A stretch of 28,254 nt of DNA from JANRLJ01 sp034437895 (lineage in GTDB: Bacteria > Chloroflexota > Anaerolineae > Aggregatilineales > Phototrophicaceae), in assembly GCA_034437895.1 (NCBI GenBank), contig DAOTTO010000343.1, forward strand, positions 1 to 28,254. Direction: 5' to 3'. How positions within the stretch are numbered: position 1 is the first letter of the stretch; the number at the start of each line of letters is the position of its first letter. The notes under the pieces were generated by a model. The model saw nothing but the letters and a program-made list of their open reading frames with translations. It was not told the DNA's origin and did not search any database. Both the position numbers and the translations under genes were made by a program. Below, one piece after another: positions 1 through 7,415 of this stretch.

Positions 1-128
1 CCCCGGCCCCCTCTCCAATACTTGGAGAGGGGGAGAAAAACGCATCTTGAAGTCCCCTCTCCATGCAATGGGGAGGGGATTTAGGGGTGGGGTAAATGCG
101 TGAGCGAAAGTCCTAAGAGAAACTGAGG
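1..128. mobile_element. Partial copy of a hairpin-rich MITE-like element (right end)
   Basis: Two adjacent palindromes are visible. Hairpin A has arms 7-18 and 22-33 (CCCCCTCTCCAA with TTGGAGAGGGGG). Hairpin B has arms 53-64 and 68-79 (one wobble pair) with loop GCA. Hairpin A is followed by GAGAAAAACG and hairpin B by ATTTAGGGGTGGGG. The same order, in reverse orientation, lies inside the element at 14620-14800. The word GAAACTGAGG at 119-128 matches, 9 of 10, the outer tip of that element's corresponding end (GAAACTCAGG read on the minus strand). The copy therefore probably ends at 128 and its other end lies outside the window. Its edge supplies the GAGG that sits in front of the ATG at 140. 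Confidence 0.55.
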
Positions 129-139
129 ATCAAGCTGCT

Positions 140-277
140 ATGACCCAATTAATCGATTTTGACTTTGTTCGAGAACGTTCTCGGTCTTTTCGCCGCTTAG
201 AACATGCGCTTGATGAACTGCTAGATGCTATCGACAAAAATCAAAATAATGTTACGCCTATTTCACTAGAAGTTTGA
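140..277 (+). pseudogene. N-terminal fragment of the gene at 365-1069, cut by an in-frame TGA
   Basis: An ATG at 140, preceded by GAGG at 125-128, opens a 45-codon reading frame beginning MTQLIDFDFVRERSRSF and ending at TGA 275-277. The same frame then stays open without another stop through 278-364 (reading KLYEFGKYFPSLNQF and onward) and runs straight into the ATG at 365. Codons 140-1069 therefore form one 310-codon frame broken only by this TGA. The fragment is charged and helical-looking (RRLEHALDELLDAI). Either the gene was broken by a nonsense change (for example TGG to TGA), or the read contains an error, or the downstream part is separately translated. I do not recognise the family. 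Confidence 0.55.
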
Positions 278-364
278 AAACTTTATGAATTTGGTAAATA
301 TTTCCCCAGTTTAAACCAGTTTAATGGTACACTTCCGGCGAAATTTCTCGTTAGGAGTTGGCTT

Positions 365-1069
365 ATGCCTGTTCTACTACTCGCTCATGGTGACCCACAG
401 GCAAAAGACATGCTGCGGAAGGCGATTGAAGCGCGTTACGGCTTGCGTCCCCCCGCGCTCGACAGTCTCAAAATCGAATTTAAAGGCCGCGCCCGTGCCA
501 AAATCGGCCCCGTCAATACCTGGGTGCCAGTCGAAGCAACGGCCTATTTCCGTTTTCCGACAGCGATGCGTTGGGATTTTAACGTCAAGCCGCTCGGCTT
601 ATCCGTCCAGCGTGGCATCGAAGCATTTGATGGCACCGCTTATCGCACCTCACGCGGCGGCAAAAAACCAACCGAAGTCAGCGATGCCGAGCAGGTCAGT
701 TCCCTGCGCCGTCGTTTGTGGGCGATGGCTGCCATCATGCTCACCCCATTGGGCGATCATTTCGTCAAACTCACCCTCAACGGTGACCAGAGCTTTAACG
801 CCACCAACACCCAACTGCACGATGCAGCCAGCATTTACCTCCGCCCCAATAATACGCTCGATTATGTCGCCGTTGAATGTCTCAATCCCGACAATCGCCA
901 GCAAAAATTTATCATGCGCCTCTCGGATGACCAGCACTCTGTTAATGACCTGATCTTACCGAGCAAAATCAGCGCCTTTTGGGAAAACGATCCCTTTTTC
1001 GAGGTCGAACCCGTCACAGTCGAAAGTAATCCCACCATCGCCGATTCTGTCTTTACGCTTGAAGAATAA
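365..1069 (+). CDS. Conserved hypothetical protein (possibly the C-terminal part of a split gene)
   Basis: The 234-residue product starts at an ATG preceded by AGGAG (353-357) at good spacing, so it could be translated on its own. It has no signal peptide or membrane segment. The middle carries alternating beta-type segments around ATAYFRFPTAMRWDF and QRGIEAFDGTAYR. This loosely recalls the LolA/outer-membrane-lipoprotein-sorting fold used by several secreted or periplasmic proteins, but that is only a resemblance. Codon use is GC-rich (GCC, CGC, ATC), unlike the AT-rich genes that follow. The frame is continuous upstream to 140 except for one TGA at 275-277, so the natural protein may be 309 residues. 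Function unknown. Confidence 0.7.
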   Translation: MPVLLLAHGDPQAKDMLRKAIEARYGLRPPALDSLKIEFKGRARAKIGPVNTWVPVEATAYFRFPTAMRWDFNVKPLGLSVQRGIEAFDGTAYRTSRGGKKPTEVSDAEQVSSLRRRLWAMAAIMLTPLGDHFVKLTLNGDQSFNATNTQLHDAASIYLRPNNTLDYVAVECLNPDNRQQKFIMRLSDDQHSVNDLILPSKISAFWENDPFFEVEPVTVESNPTIADSVFTLEE

Positions 1070-1155
1070 ATTTTGTAAAGCGTAGGGTAAGCGTCAGGTT
1101 TAAAAAGTCTTTTTCCTGTATACTTGTTTCTAACAGTATAAAGAAGACATATAAA

Positions 1156-2640
1156 ATGGTACTAACTTGCCAAATTACCCGACCGACTGTATATGCGCTT
1201 AACAGCCCTGCATGGAATCAATCTTCTTTCAATCCAGCGACACGTTGTAGCCAAACGGTTGCTTCGCGTGTACCTCCTTTTGAGCTAAACTTATCTGCTT
1301 ATCAATACATTTCCCAAGTTACTGTTGTGGCATATCGTCCCTATTCTCCTAACCATAATGCGATTGCTATTGATATTATTTGTACAGCAGGGGCAGTAAG
1401 TGTATCAGCCCCTTACCGTAACACTGTAAGCCAAGGCCAGTGCAAAACATTAACTTTTAATTTCAACCCGCCTGTGTTAGCTGATCGCTTATCCTTTACA
1501 AGTAATCCTATATCTGGTAGTAACCATATCGTGCAAGGAATTTGTACAGTACATACTTGTATTGTTCCGTCTACTATCTCAAATTGCAAAGTTACTGTAA
1601 ATGCAACGGGAGTAAACCTAAGACGCGGGCCAAGCATTGATGACTTATCTATTTGTATGTTGACGCAAGGTAACGAGTTTGATGCTCGCGCAAAAGCAAC
1701 CGATGAAGATGGTCAGCTTTGGTATGGTGTCGTTGATGCAATCAATCGTCCGGGCTATTTATCTTGGGTATCTGCAAATTTTTCCAGTTTAAGTCCATGT
1801 GACATAAGCGCTTTGGCAGATCGTGATTTCAGTACATCAACATCAAGCGACCAGAACTGGGAAGAAGCGTTAGTATTTACAAATAAGCCTTTAAATGCTT
1901 TTGCCACAAATGACCCAAATGGTAACGCATTTAGAGGATTTGGGTTTGTAGACTCAGACGCATACTCAACTATCCCTTTATGCGCTCATCCGGGTATGGA
2001 CTTCTTTCCTTCAAGCGGAGACGCAGCAGGGACAAGCGTACTTGCGGCAGTAAGTGGAACCATAGTGGGTATGGGTAAATACGACCCAGATCCTGTGAAG
2101 ATCATCCCTCCTGCTACTTGGGGAGCTGTAGGAGGTGGATATAACATAATCATAAGAACAGGTCGTCACTATGTACTTTATGGGCATTTAGAAAGTATCG
2201 AACCTTATTATTATTTAGGGGCTTATGTCTATGCTGGTGAGCGTATTGGCTCATTGGCAGTTCAACCTAGCAACACACATCTTCATTTAGAAGTCCGTGA
2301 CTTTGCTACAGCCGATTTCACTCCTCCCGTTCCTGTGCGTCCTCGATTTGGAGCTGTAAACAGCACTATTACTACAGGTAGGAATCCTTCGCTCGCCACA
2401 GATCCTATTTTGTTTCTCCCTTCCAGTCAGCAAGGCTCATTTAATAGTACAGATAATGAACCTACGTGTACTAACGAAATAGCCCCTGAATATGCTTTAG
2501 ACCGCTACAATGGTGCATCAATTGGTGGTGCGTCATTTAACTATACGGTGCGTAGTGACTTGCGATTAAAATGCTTCAACCTTATCAATGGAGGGGCAGG
2601 TGGAACTGAACCGGGATTTTGTATCTCACCGAGACCGTAA
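1156..2640 (+). CDS. M23 (LytM-type) peptidase-domain protein with SH3b-like domain
   Basis: The 494-residue product has three parts. Residues 1-140 are an unrecognised beta-rich, Cys-containing region. Residues about 145-215 look like a bacterial SH3 domain (TGVNLRRGPSIDD, then LWYGVV and GYLSWV). Residues about 270-385 are an M23 metallopeptidase domain. The zinc and catalytic pattern is intact: H278 and D282 in HPGMD, H344 in YGHLE, and H375/H377 in HLHLEV. M23 enzymes cut peptide cross-links in peptidoglycan or other Gly-rich peptides outside the cell. Oddly, no signal peptide is seen at the chosen ATG, and the frame stays open upstream without another start codon, so the 5' end may be truncated or export unconventional. 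Codons are AT-rich like the two WD40 genes that follow 44 nt downstream. Confidence 0.8.
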   Translation: MVLTCQITRPTVYALNSPAWNQSSFNPATRCSQTVASRVPPFELNLSAYQYISQVTVVAYRPYSPNHNAIAIDIICTAGAVSVSAPYRNTVSQGQCKTLTFNFNPPVLADRLSFTSNPISGSNHIVQGICTVHTCIVPSTISNCKVTVNATGVNLRRGPSIDDLSICMLTQGNEFDARAKATDEDGQLWYGVVDAINRPGYLSWVSANFSSLSPCDISALADRDFSTSTSSDQNWEEALVFTNKPLNAFATNDPNGNAFRGFGFVDSDAYSTIPLCAHPGMDFFPSSGDAAGTSVLAAVSGTIVGMGKYDPDPVKIIPPATWGAVGGGYNIIIRTGRHYVLYGHLESIEPYYYLGAYVYAGERIGSLAVQPSNTHLHLEVRDFATADFTPPVPVRPRFGAVNSTITTGRNPSLATDPILFLPSSQQGSFNSTDNEPTCTNEIAPEYALDRYNGASIGGASFNYTVRSDLRLKCFNLINGGAGGTEPGFCISPRP

Positions 2641-2684
2641 AAATCTTTTCAGTTCAAGATTTTTAAAATTTGGAGTATAAGATT

Positions 2685-3785
2685 ATGAAGGTTTTTCTAA
2701 AGCATAGTCTTTTGATAGCGATATTAGCGGTAGTCGCAGTCTATCCAATTAACGCGACGACATTTATGCTACAACAGACTAATTCCCAAATTGTCGAATA
2801 TTACGCAGTATTACGCTTGCAACACGATGGGCTTGAATTAACTTCAATTACTTGGAGTCCTGATGGTAGTAAATTAGCAACTGCATCTCGTAGAAACGAT
2901 ACGGAAACTCATGAACCAGAAATCTATATTTGGGATGTTTCTACGGGAGAACGTTTGCTAACAATAACTGATCGGTTCGGGTTATTCAACGATATAGCAT
3001 GGAGTCCTGACGGACGGCAAATAACCGCCGCAAATGCCGCAAACTATGAATACAACTTACTGGTTTGGGATGCGAGTAATGGTGAAGTTTTAGCCACATT
3101 TGAGGGAAGTGGTGGCGCATCTAGGCGTTCTTTCGGCGAACCAGGCGGCATCCGAAATGTGGATTGGAGTCCAGACAGCACCCGCATCATCACTACAGGC
3201 TATGATGGTAAAGTCGATATTTGGAGCATGATCTCCGGTCAAATCGTCTCAGAATTTGAGACCGATACCGAAACAGAAATATGGTTTTCCAATTCAGCAT
3301 TATTTAGTCCAAGCGGAGACTTTATCGCTAGCCTTGGTCAAAGTATGCCGAGTGAAGTCGTGAGTCCAACTATAAAAATATGGGATGCGGAAAGCTATGA
3401 GTTAAGTACATCAATAGATTGTATGTATTGTCGCGCAATTATGTGGAATCCTACGGGGAGTACACTATTAAGCATCGTAGAGAATCCCTATCTCGCTAGC
3501 AGTGAATTAAATTTATGGGATGTAACTAACGGCGATCTTTTAGAGTCATTTGCAATTTCATATCCCGGCATAAGCATTCCCGTTTGGAATCCTACTAGAA
3601 ATGAAATCGCCGGTGTTCATGGCGATGTCATCCAAATTTGGGATGCCTCGACTTTCCAAACACTTGCCACTATAGAGATTGAACAAGATGTACGAAATAT
3701 TGCATGGAGTCCCGATGGCACTCAATTGGCTGTGGGGCATGTTGACGGAACGATCACAATTTGGGAGCGTGAGGAACAGAATTAG
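2685..3785 (+). CDS. Secreted seven-blade WD40 beta-propeller protein
   Basis: I start at ATG 2685 rather than 2670 because GGAG (2672-2675) lies 9 nt upstream of 2685 and the ATG at 2670 overlaps that ribosome site. This gives 366 residues and a clear N-terminal signal (MKVFLKHSLLIAILAVVAVY, probable cleavage near INA). Seven repeats follow, each with a W(S/N)P-type motif and an xxW(D) end: TWSPDG, AWSPDG, DWSPDS, LFSPSG, MWNPTG, VWNPT and AWSPDG. This matches a single closed seven-blade propeller, a binding scaffold. No enzymatic domain is attached. Its last 90 bp are nearly identical to the end of the neighbouring WD40 gene. The two are probably tandem duplicates. Confidence 0.88.
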   Translation: MKVFLKHSLLIAILAVVAVYPINATTFMLQQTNSQIVEYYAVLRLQHDGLELTSITWSPDGSKLATASRRNDTETHEPEIYIWDVSTGERLLTITDRFGLFNDIAWSPDGRQITAANAANYEYNLLVWDASNGEVLATFEGSGGASRRSFGEPGGIRNVDWSPDSTRIITTGYDGKVDIWSMISGQIVSEFETDTETEIWFSNSALFSPSGDFIASLGQSMPSEVVSPTIKIWDAESYELSTSIDCMYCRAIMWNPTGSTLLSIVENPYLASSELNLWDVTNGDLLESFAISYPGISIPVWNPTRNEIAGVHGDVIQIWDASTFQTLATIEIEQDVRNIAWSPDGTQLAVGHVDGTITIWEREEQN

Positions 3786-3791
3786 CAAAAA
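3702..3791 (+). repeat. 90-bp near-identical 3' end, copy 1
   Basis: This stretch covers the last WD40 blade, the stop codon and the first bases after it. It matches 5801-5890 at 86 of 90 positions; three of the four differences are synonymous and one changes the last residue (Asn to Asp). The rest of the two genes is far more diverged, so recent gene conversion or constraint on the tail is likely. Confidence 0.85.
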
Positions 3792-3877
3792 AACAGATTC
3801 GCAAATTCGCCTTGATTAGATGACACATTGCGCTCATAAATAATTTTATCCGCACAGAAAACAGGTTTAATCTTATT

Positions 3878-5314
3878 ATGGTTAATATTTTAATAACGTC
3901 AAAAAACATGACAAAACATGACTGCTGGATACTTTTCAATTTCCTCGTGATTGCTCTATTTCAATTTCCAATAGCAAGTTTATATGCACAAGACTCAAAT
4001 GATTTGCCTACGCATTATCGAGAGGTAATAGAAATAGGTAAAGGCTCTCTAACCGATGTTGATTGGCGACCAGACGGTGAGGCTTTTGCCACTATAGGTT
4101 CACAAGGAATATGGATATATACAAATCAGTTCGACGATATATCACATATTGAACTATCCGATCACCACAACTTGGAATGGAATCCCAACGGTACACAGAT
4201 AGCTACGACAAAACTTCTTCAACAAAGTTGGGATAACAAAATATATATCTGGGATGTAGATTCCGGTATCTCCAGTTCTATTCTGGAAGTCCCCGAAGAT
4301 CAAGGATATGTCAGCCAAACGGCATGGAGTCCTGACGGAAACTTTATCGCGGGGATAGGTTTTCAGCGCGTCTGGCTGTGGGACACATTCAACGGTGAAT
4401 TAACCAAAACTTTTTTGATTGAAGGTTCAACTTTCGGATTAAGTTGGAGTCCTGACGGAAGCCTCCTCGCCGTTATCTCAGACACCGGTGTTGAATTGTG
4501 GGATGTAACAAACGAGCAAATTCTTACAACAATCGAATTAAGCCTTGTTCTAAAAATCGCATGGAGTCCTAATGGAAGTCAAATCGCTACTGTTTCAGGC
4601 CGGCCTTCTGATCGCACGCTAGTAACAGCCAATTTCTTACGTATTTGGGACACAAATACGGGGGAATTAATACTCGTTATTCAGTCAGGCAGCATGGGTC
4701 CAATCGATTGGAGCCCCGATGGCACAATGATCGCCACAGGCTCCAACTATTCGACCTTACCCTATCCTAACAGTGTAGCTGTTTGGGACGTTGCTATGGG
4801 TTTAAAGCTCACTAACTTAGGTGGGTATACAGAAGATGTTTTTGTTGTTGATTGGAGTCCTGATGGAAGCCAACTCCTTAGCGCTTCGCAGGACAATACG
4901 ATACGTCTTTGGCAAGTGAGCGAACTTGACGATTCCTATGACTTCTATAGATTTCCAGCCTGGGAAAACGAGTTGTTTAACCCCGGTTATATGAGCAGTG
5001 TATCTTCAATCGACTGGAATCCAGAAGGGACACAACTCGTCAGCGTGGACGGCGATAATGACATCCGTATCTGGGATTCTGACAGCGGCGAACTGGTCAA
5101 TATGTTTGCTTACTCTACCGCCAATTTCCAAGGTATAGGAACAGTTGATTGGAGTCCCAATGGGAGATACATTGCAGACGGTGGTGCAGACAATCTTGTC
5201 CGTATTTGGGACACAAATCAAGGGGTTGAGTTTCCGTTAAGGCACACATTAAGTGGACATGACAGGTCTCTCTATCTTGGTAGCAACATTGGTGGTATTG
5301 AATCTGTTGCTTAG
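3878..5314 (+). CDS. Secreted WD40 protein, 5' part of a 14-blade gene stopped by an amber codon
   Basis: The frame opens at ATG 3878; ATG 3908 is an alternative that gives a tighter signal peptide (MTKHDCWILFNFLVIALFQF, cleavage after LYA). Neither has a good ribosome site. Nine complete WD40 repeats are seen (DWRPDG, EWNPNG, AWSPDG, SWSPDG, AWSPNG, DWSPDG, DWSPDG, DWNPEG, DWSPNG). The frame then ends in TAG at 5312-5314, precisely at the Trp position of blade 10 (ESVA-stop-SPDN). The same frame continues with five more blades to 5884. Full length would be 668 residues and 14 blades, two seven-blade propellers. As terminated, the second propeller has only two whole blades and is unlikely to close. 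Exported scaffold or binding role inferred. Confidence 0.8.
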   Translation: MVNILITSKNMTKHDCWILFNFLVIALFQFPIASLYAQDSNDLPTHYREVIEIGKGSLTDVDWRPDGEAFATIGSQGIWIYTNQFDDISHIELSDHHNLEWNPNGTQIATTKLLQQSWDNKIYIWDVDSGISSSILEVPEDQGYVSQTAWSPDGNFIAGIGFQRVWLWDTFNGELTKTFLIEGSTFGLSWSPDGSLLAVISDTGVELWDVTNEQILTTIELSLVLKIAWSPNGSQIATVSGRPSDRTLVTANFLRIWDTNTGELILVIQSGSMGPIDWSPDGTMIATGSNYSTLPYPNSVAVWDVAMGLKLTNLGGYTEDVFVVDWSPDGSQLLSASQDNTIRLWQVSELDDSYDFYRFPAWENELFNPGYMSSVSSIDWNPEGTQLVSVDGDNDIRIWDSDSGELVNMFAYSTANFQGIGTVDWSPNGRYIADGGADNLVRIWDTNQGVEFPLRHTLSGHDRSLYLGSNIGGIESVA

Positions 5315-5884
5315 AGTCCAGATAACACCCGTCTTGCCAGCGCTGCTTATGATGGAAATGTTATCATCTGGGATATCGAAACAGGCGAAATTTTCCATGT
5401 GCTGGACGATTTAGTTGCTTTTATAACCTCTGTAATTTGGAATCCTGATGGAAGCCAAATTGCTGCCATCGGTGGTGGAGTACGCATCTGGAATGTCATT
5501 ACAGATGATTTTATAGATCGGCTTCCGTGTGGGTTGTGTAATGCAATTGCTTGGAGTTCCGATGGAAGATGGATTGCTGCCAGCGATTTGGGCGGTGAAC
5601 TAGCTGGGGCAGTACACATTTATAATCCACAAAGCGGAGCGATCTACCGAGATATCATCACCGGAATTCGTTCAGTGAGTCAAGTGGCTTGGAATACGGA
5701 TAATCAAACCCTAGCGGTTTTAGGGGAGGAAAATATTCAATTGTGGGACATCACAAGCGGAGAACGTTTGGCTACTATTGACGATCAAGGGCGAACTATG
5801 GCATGGAGTCCTGATGGCACTCAATTGGCTGTGGGGCATGTTGATGGCACGATCACAATTTGGGAGCGTGAGGAACAGGATTAG
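5315..5884 (+). pseudogene. 3' part of the 14-blade WD40 gene, after the amber codon
   Basis: This is the same reading frame as 3878-5314. It resumes mid-motif with SPDNTRLASAAYDG and runs through the rest of blade 10 and blades 11-14 (IWNPDG, AWSSDG, AWNTDN, AWSPDG) to TAG at 5882-5884. No ATG, GTG or TTG occurs before GTG 5399, which has no ribosome site, so independent expression is doubtful. The reading frame and the WD40 motifs are otherwise intact with no frameshift. That points to a recent nonsense mutation (TGG to TAG), a read error, or suppression or readthrough. The final blade is nearly identical to that of the upstream gene. Confidence 0.75.
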
Positions 5885-5890
5885 CAAAAA
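5801..5890 (+). repeat. 90-bp near-identical 3' end, copy 2
   Basis: This is the partner of 3702-3791, with four mismatches in 90 bp. Past the stop codon the two flanks share only shorter words (for example CGCCTTGATT), so the sharp identity ends just after the genes. Confidence 0.85.
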
Positions 5891-6028
5891 CGGGACAAAA
5901 GGCCGGACAAATGTCCCACATTCACGCCTTGATTTATGCTATGCTCATTTGAGAAACAATCTTGGTAAATTCAAGTAAAAAACATAAAACACCTAACCCC
6001 ACGACCATCAAAAAGTCGGCCTCTTGCT

Positions 6029-6051
6029 CCCCTCTCCAAGTTGGAGAGGGG
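6029..6051. repeat. Solo copy of the CCCCTCTCC palindrome
   Basis: Arms 6029-6039 (CCCCTCTCCAA) and 6041-6051 (TTGGAGAGGGG) are a perfect 11-bp inverted repeat around a single G, followed by TTGGGGGTGAG. It belongs to the same family as the hairpins at 7-33 and 14719-14745. It lies between convergent genes, where such a stem could also help end transcription from either side. Confidence 0.75.
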
Positions 6052-6093
6052 TTGGGGGTGAGATAAATTTCGGCAACCGTAAGGCAACCATCT

Positions 6094-6119
6094 GCCGCCG
6101 ACCCTGCTAAATCGGCGGC
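6094..6119. terminator. GC-rich hairpin between convergent genes
   Basis: GCCGCCGA (6094-6101) pairs perfectly with TCGGCGGC (6112-6119) across a 10-nt loop, just past the stop of the minus-strand acyl-CoA dehydrogenase. There is no T-run on either side, so an intrinsic terminator role is only possible. Confidence 0.3.
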
Positions 6120-6140
6120 GGCAGCAGCAGTGAGGGGAAC

Positions 6141-7319
6141 TTATGCCGGGACGTGTGCGCCGTGTTCCATCTCCTGCAAAACACGCCGCGCAATCACCAT
6201 CCGCTGAATCTCGCTTGTTCCTTCGCCGATACTCATCAAGCGTTGATCACGGTACATGCGCTCCACCGGAAATTCGCGGCTGTAACCATAGCTCCCGTGA
6301 ATCTGGATGGCATTTTTACAAACACGCTCGGCGACTTCGCTGGCGAACAGCTTCGCCATCGCCGCCATTTTACCGAAATCCTTGCCCGCGTCCTTCATCC
6401 AAGCGGCTTTATACACCATCGTCCGCGCCGCTTCAATCTCCAGCGCGGCATCGGCAATCATCCACTGAATCGCCTGATGTTCAGAAATCGCCTTGCCGAA
6501 AGCCCGTCGTTGTTGAGCATAACGCACCGCTTCTTCAAACGCGCCCTGTGCCAATCCCACGCTCAACGCGCCAATGCTGATTCGCCCTGAATCGAGCGTT
6601 TGCATGGTCTGATGAAACCCACGCCCTTCCTCGCCCAACACCGCATCCGCGTCGACCTGCACCCCATCATAACTAATCATGTGCGTCGGTGATCCCTTCA
6701 GCCCCATCTTTTTTTCCGGGGCATGAATGGTCAATCCCGGCGAATCAGTATCGACCAATAACATACTAAACCCGCGTGTTCCCGTGCTGGAATCGGTGCG
6801 CGTCAATGTATTAATCGTGGGGGCAAAACTGGCATTCGTAATCCATGCTTTCGTCCCGTTGATAATCCAACCGTCGGTGTCCCAGTCACGAATAGCGCTG
6901 GTCTGTGCGCCCCCCGCCAAATCACTCCCAGCATTTGGTTCGGTCAGCGCCAACGATCCGAGCGCCGTCCCACTCATCAACTTAGGCAGATATTTTTCTT
7001 TCTGCGCTTTCGTCCCCCAATTAACAATCGGCCCACAGCCGAGGCCGTTGTGCGCCGAAATCGAAAGCGCCGTTGATCCACACACCCGCCCAATTTCTTC
7101 AATTGCAATTGACGCACTGATGGTATCCAGCCCCGCCCCGCCGTATTCCTCCGGGATTTGCAAGCTCAACAGGCCAAATCCCGCCATTTTATGGATGGCT
7201 TCCCAACGCAGTTCAGCTTTTTCATCCACATCGGCAGCGTAAGGCTTAAGTTCTGCATCACAAAAATCGCGTACCACACGCTGAAACATTTTTTGTTCGT
7301 CGTTCAGATCAAAATCCAT
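6141..7319 (-). CDS. Acyl-CoA dehydrogenase
   Basis: The 392-residue flavoprotein has the full family length. It oxidises an acyl-CoA thioester to the trans-2-enoyl-CoA, passing electrons to electron-transfer flavoprotein, in fatty-acid or branched-chain amino-acid breakdown. Visible landmarks are the N-terminal helical domain (LNDEQKMFQRVVRDF), the FAD/substrate-loop motif ALTEPNAGSDL, WIINGTKAWITNA, and the C-terminal IGEGTSEIQ, whose Glu366 sits at the usual catalytic-base position of short/medium-chain enzymes. The start is supported by GGAGGT (minus strand, at 7325-7330). It is alone on its strand, divergent from the TPR gene at 7416. Substrate chain length cannot be read from the sequence; butyryl- or short-branched-chain types look most similar. 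Confidence 0.93.
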   Translation of the reverse strand: MDFDLNDEQKMFQRVVRDFCDAELKPYAADVDEKAELRWEAIHKMAGFGLLSLQIPEEYGGAGLDTISASIAIEEIGRVCGSTALSISAHNGLGCGPIVNWGTKAQKEKYLPKLMSGTALGSLALTEPNAGSDLAGGAQTSAIRDWDTDGWIINGTKAWITNASFAPTINTLTRTDSSTGTRGFSMLLVDTDSPGLTIHAPEKKMGLKGSPTHMISYDGVQVDADAVLGEEGRGFHQTMQTLDSGRISIGALSVGLAQGAFEEAVRYAQQRRAFGKAISEHQAIQWMIADAALEIEAARTMVYKAAWMKDAGKDFGKMAAMAKLFASEVAERVCKNAIQIHGSYGYSREFPVERMYRDQRLMSIGEGTSEIQRMVIARRVLQEMEHGAHVPA

Positions 7320-7358
7320 TTTTTACCTCCAGCTCTGTCAACCAAATAGGGGTCTTTT

Positions 7359-7371
7359 CTGTATAATACAG
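7359..7371 (+). promoter_or_regulatory. Candidate -10 with overlapping palindromic operator
   Basis: A perfect TATAAT lies at 7362-7367 in the divergent gap. It is embedded in the perfect palindrome CTGTAT-A-ATACAG (7359-7371). No convincing -35 is seen at 16-18 nt. The site would drive the TPR gene at 7416, and the palindrome would suit a dimeric repressor. Confidence 0.4.
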
Positions 7372-7415
7372 TATGAACACATAATCGCTAACTGCTAAAA
7401 GCTAAAGGCTCACGC

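Noticed and set aside
6143..7349. Several long plus-strand reading frames opposite the acyl-CoA dehydrogenase.
   Set aside because: They are antisense shadows of a clear gene, with no domain and no ribosome site.
7359..7371. The same palindrome as a promoter for the acyl-CoA dehydrogenase on the minus strand, using TTGACA (minus strand, 7341-7336).
   Set aside because: The TTGACA lies so close to the start codon that a -10 at 17 nt would fall inside the gene, so it is not a usable promoter.
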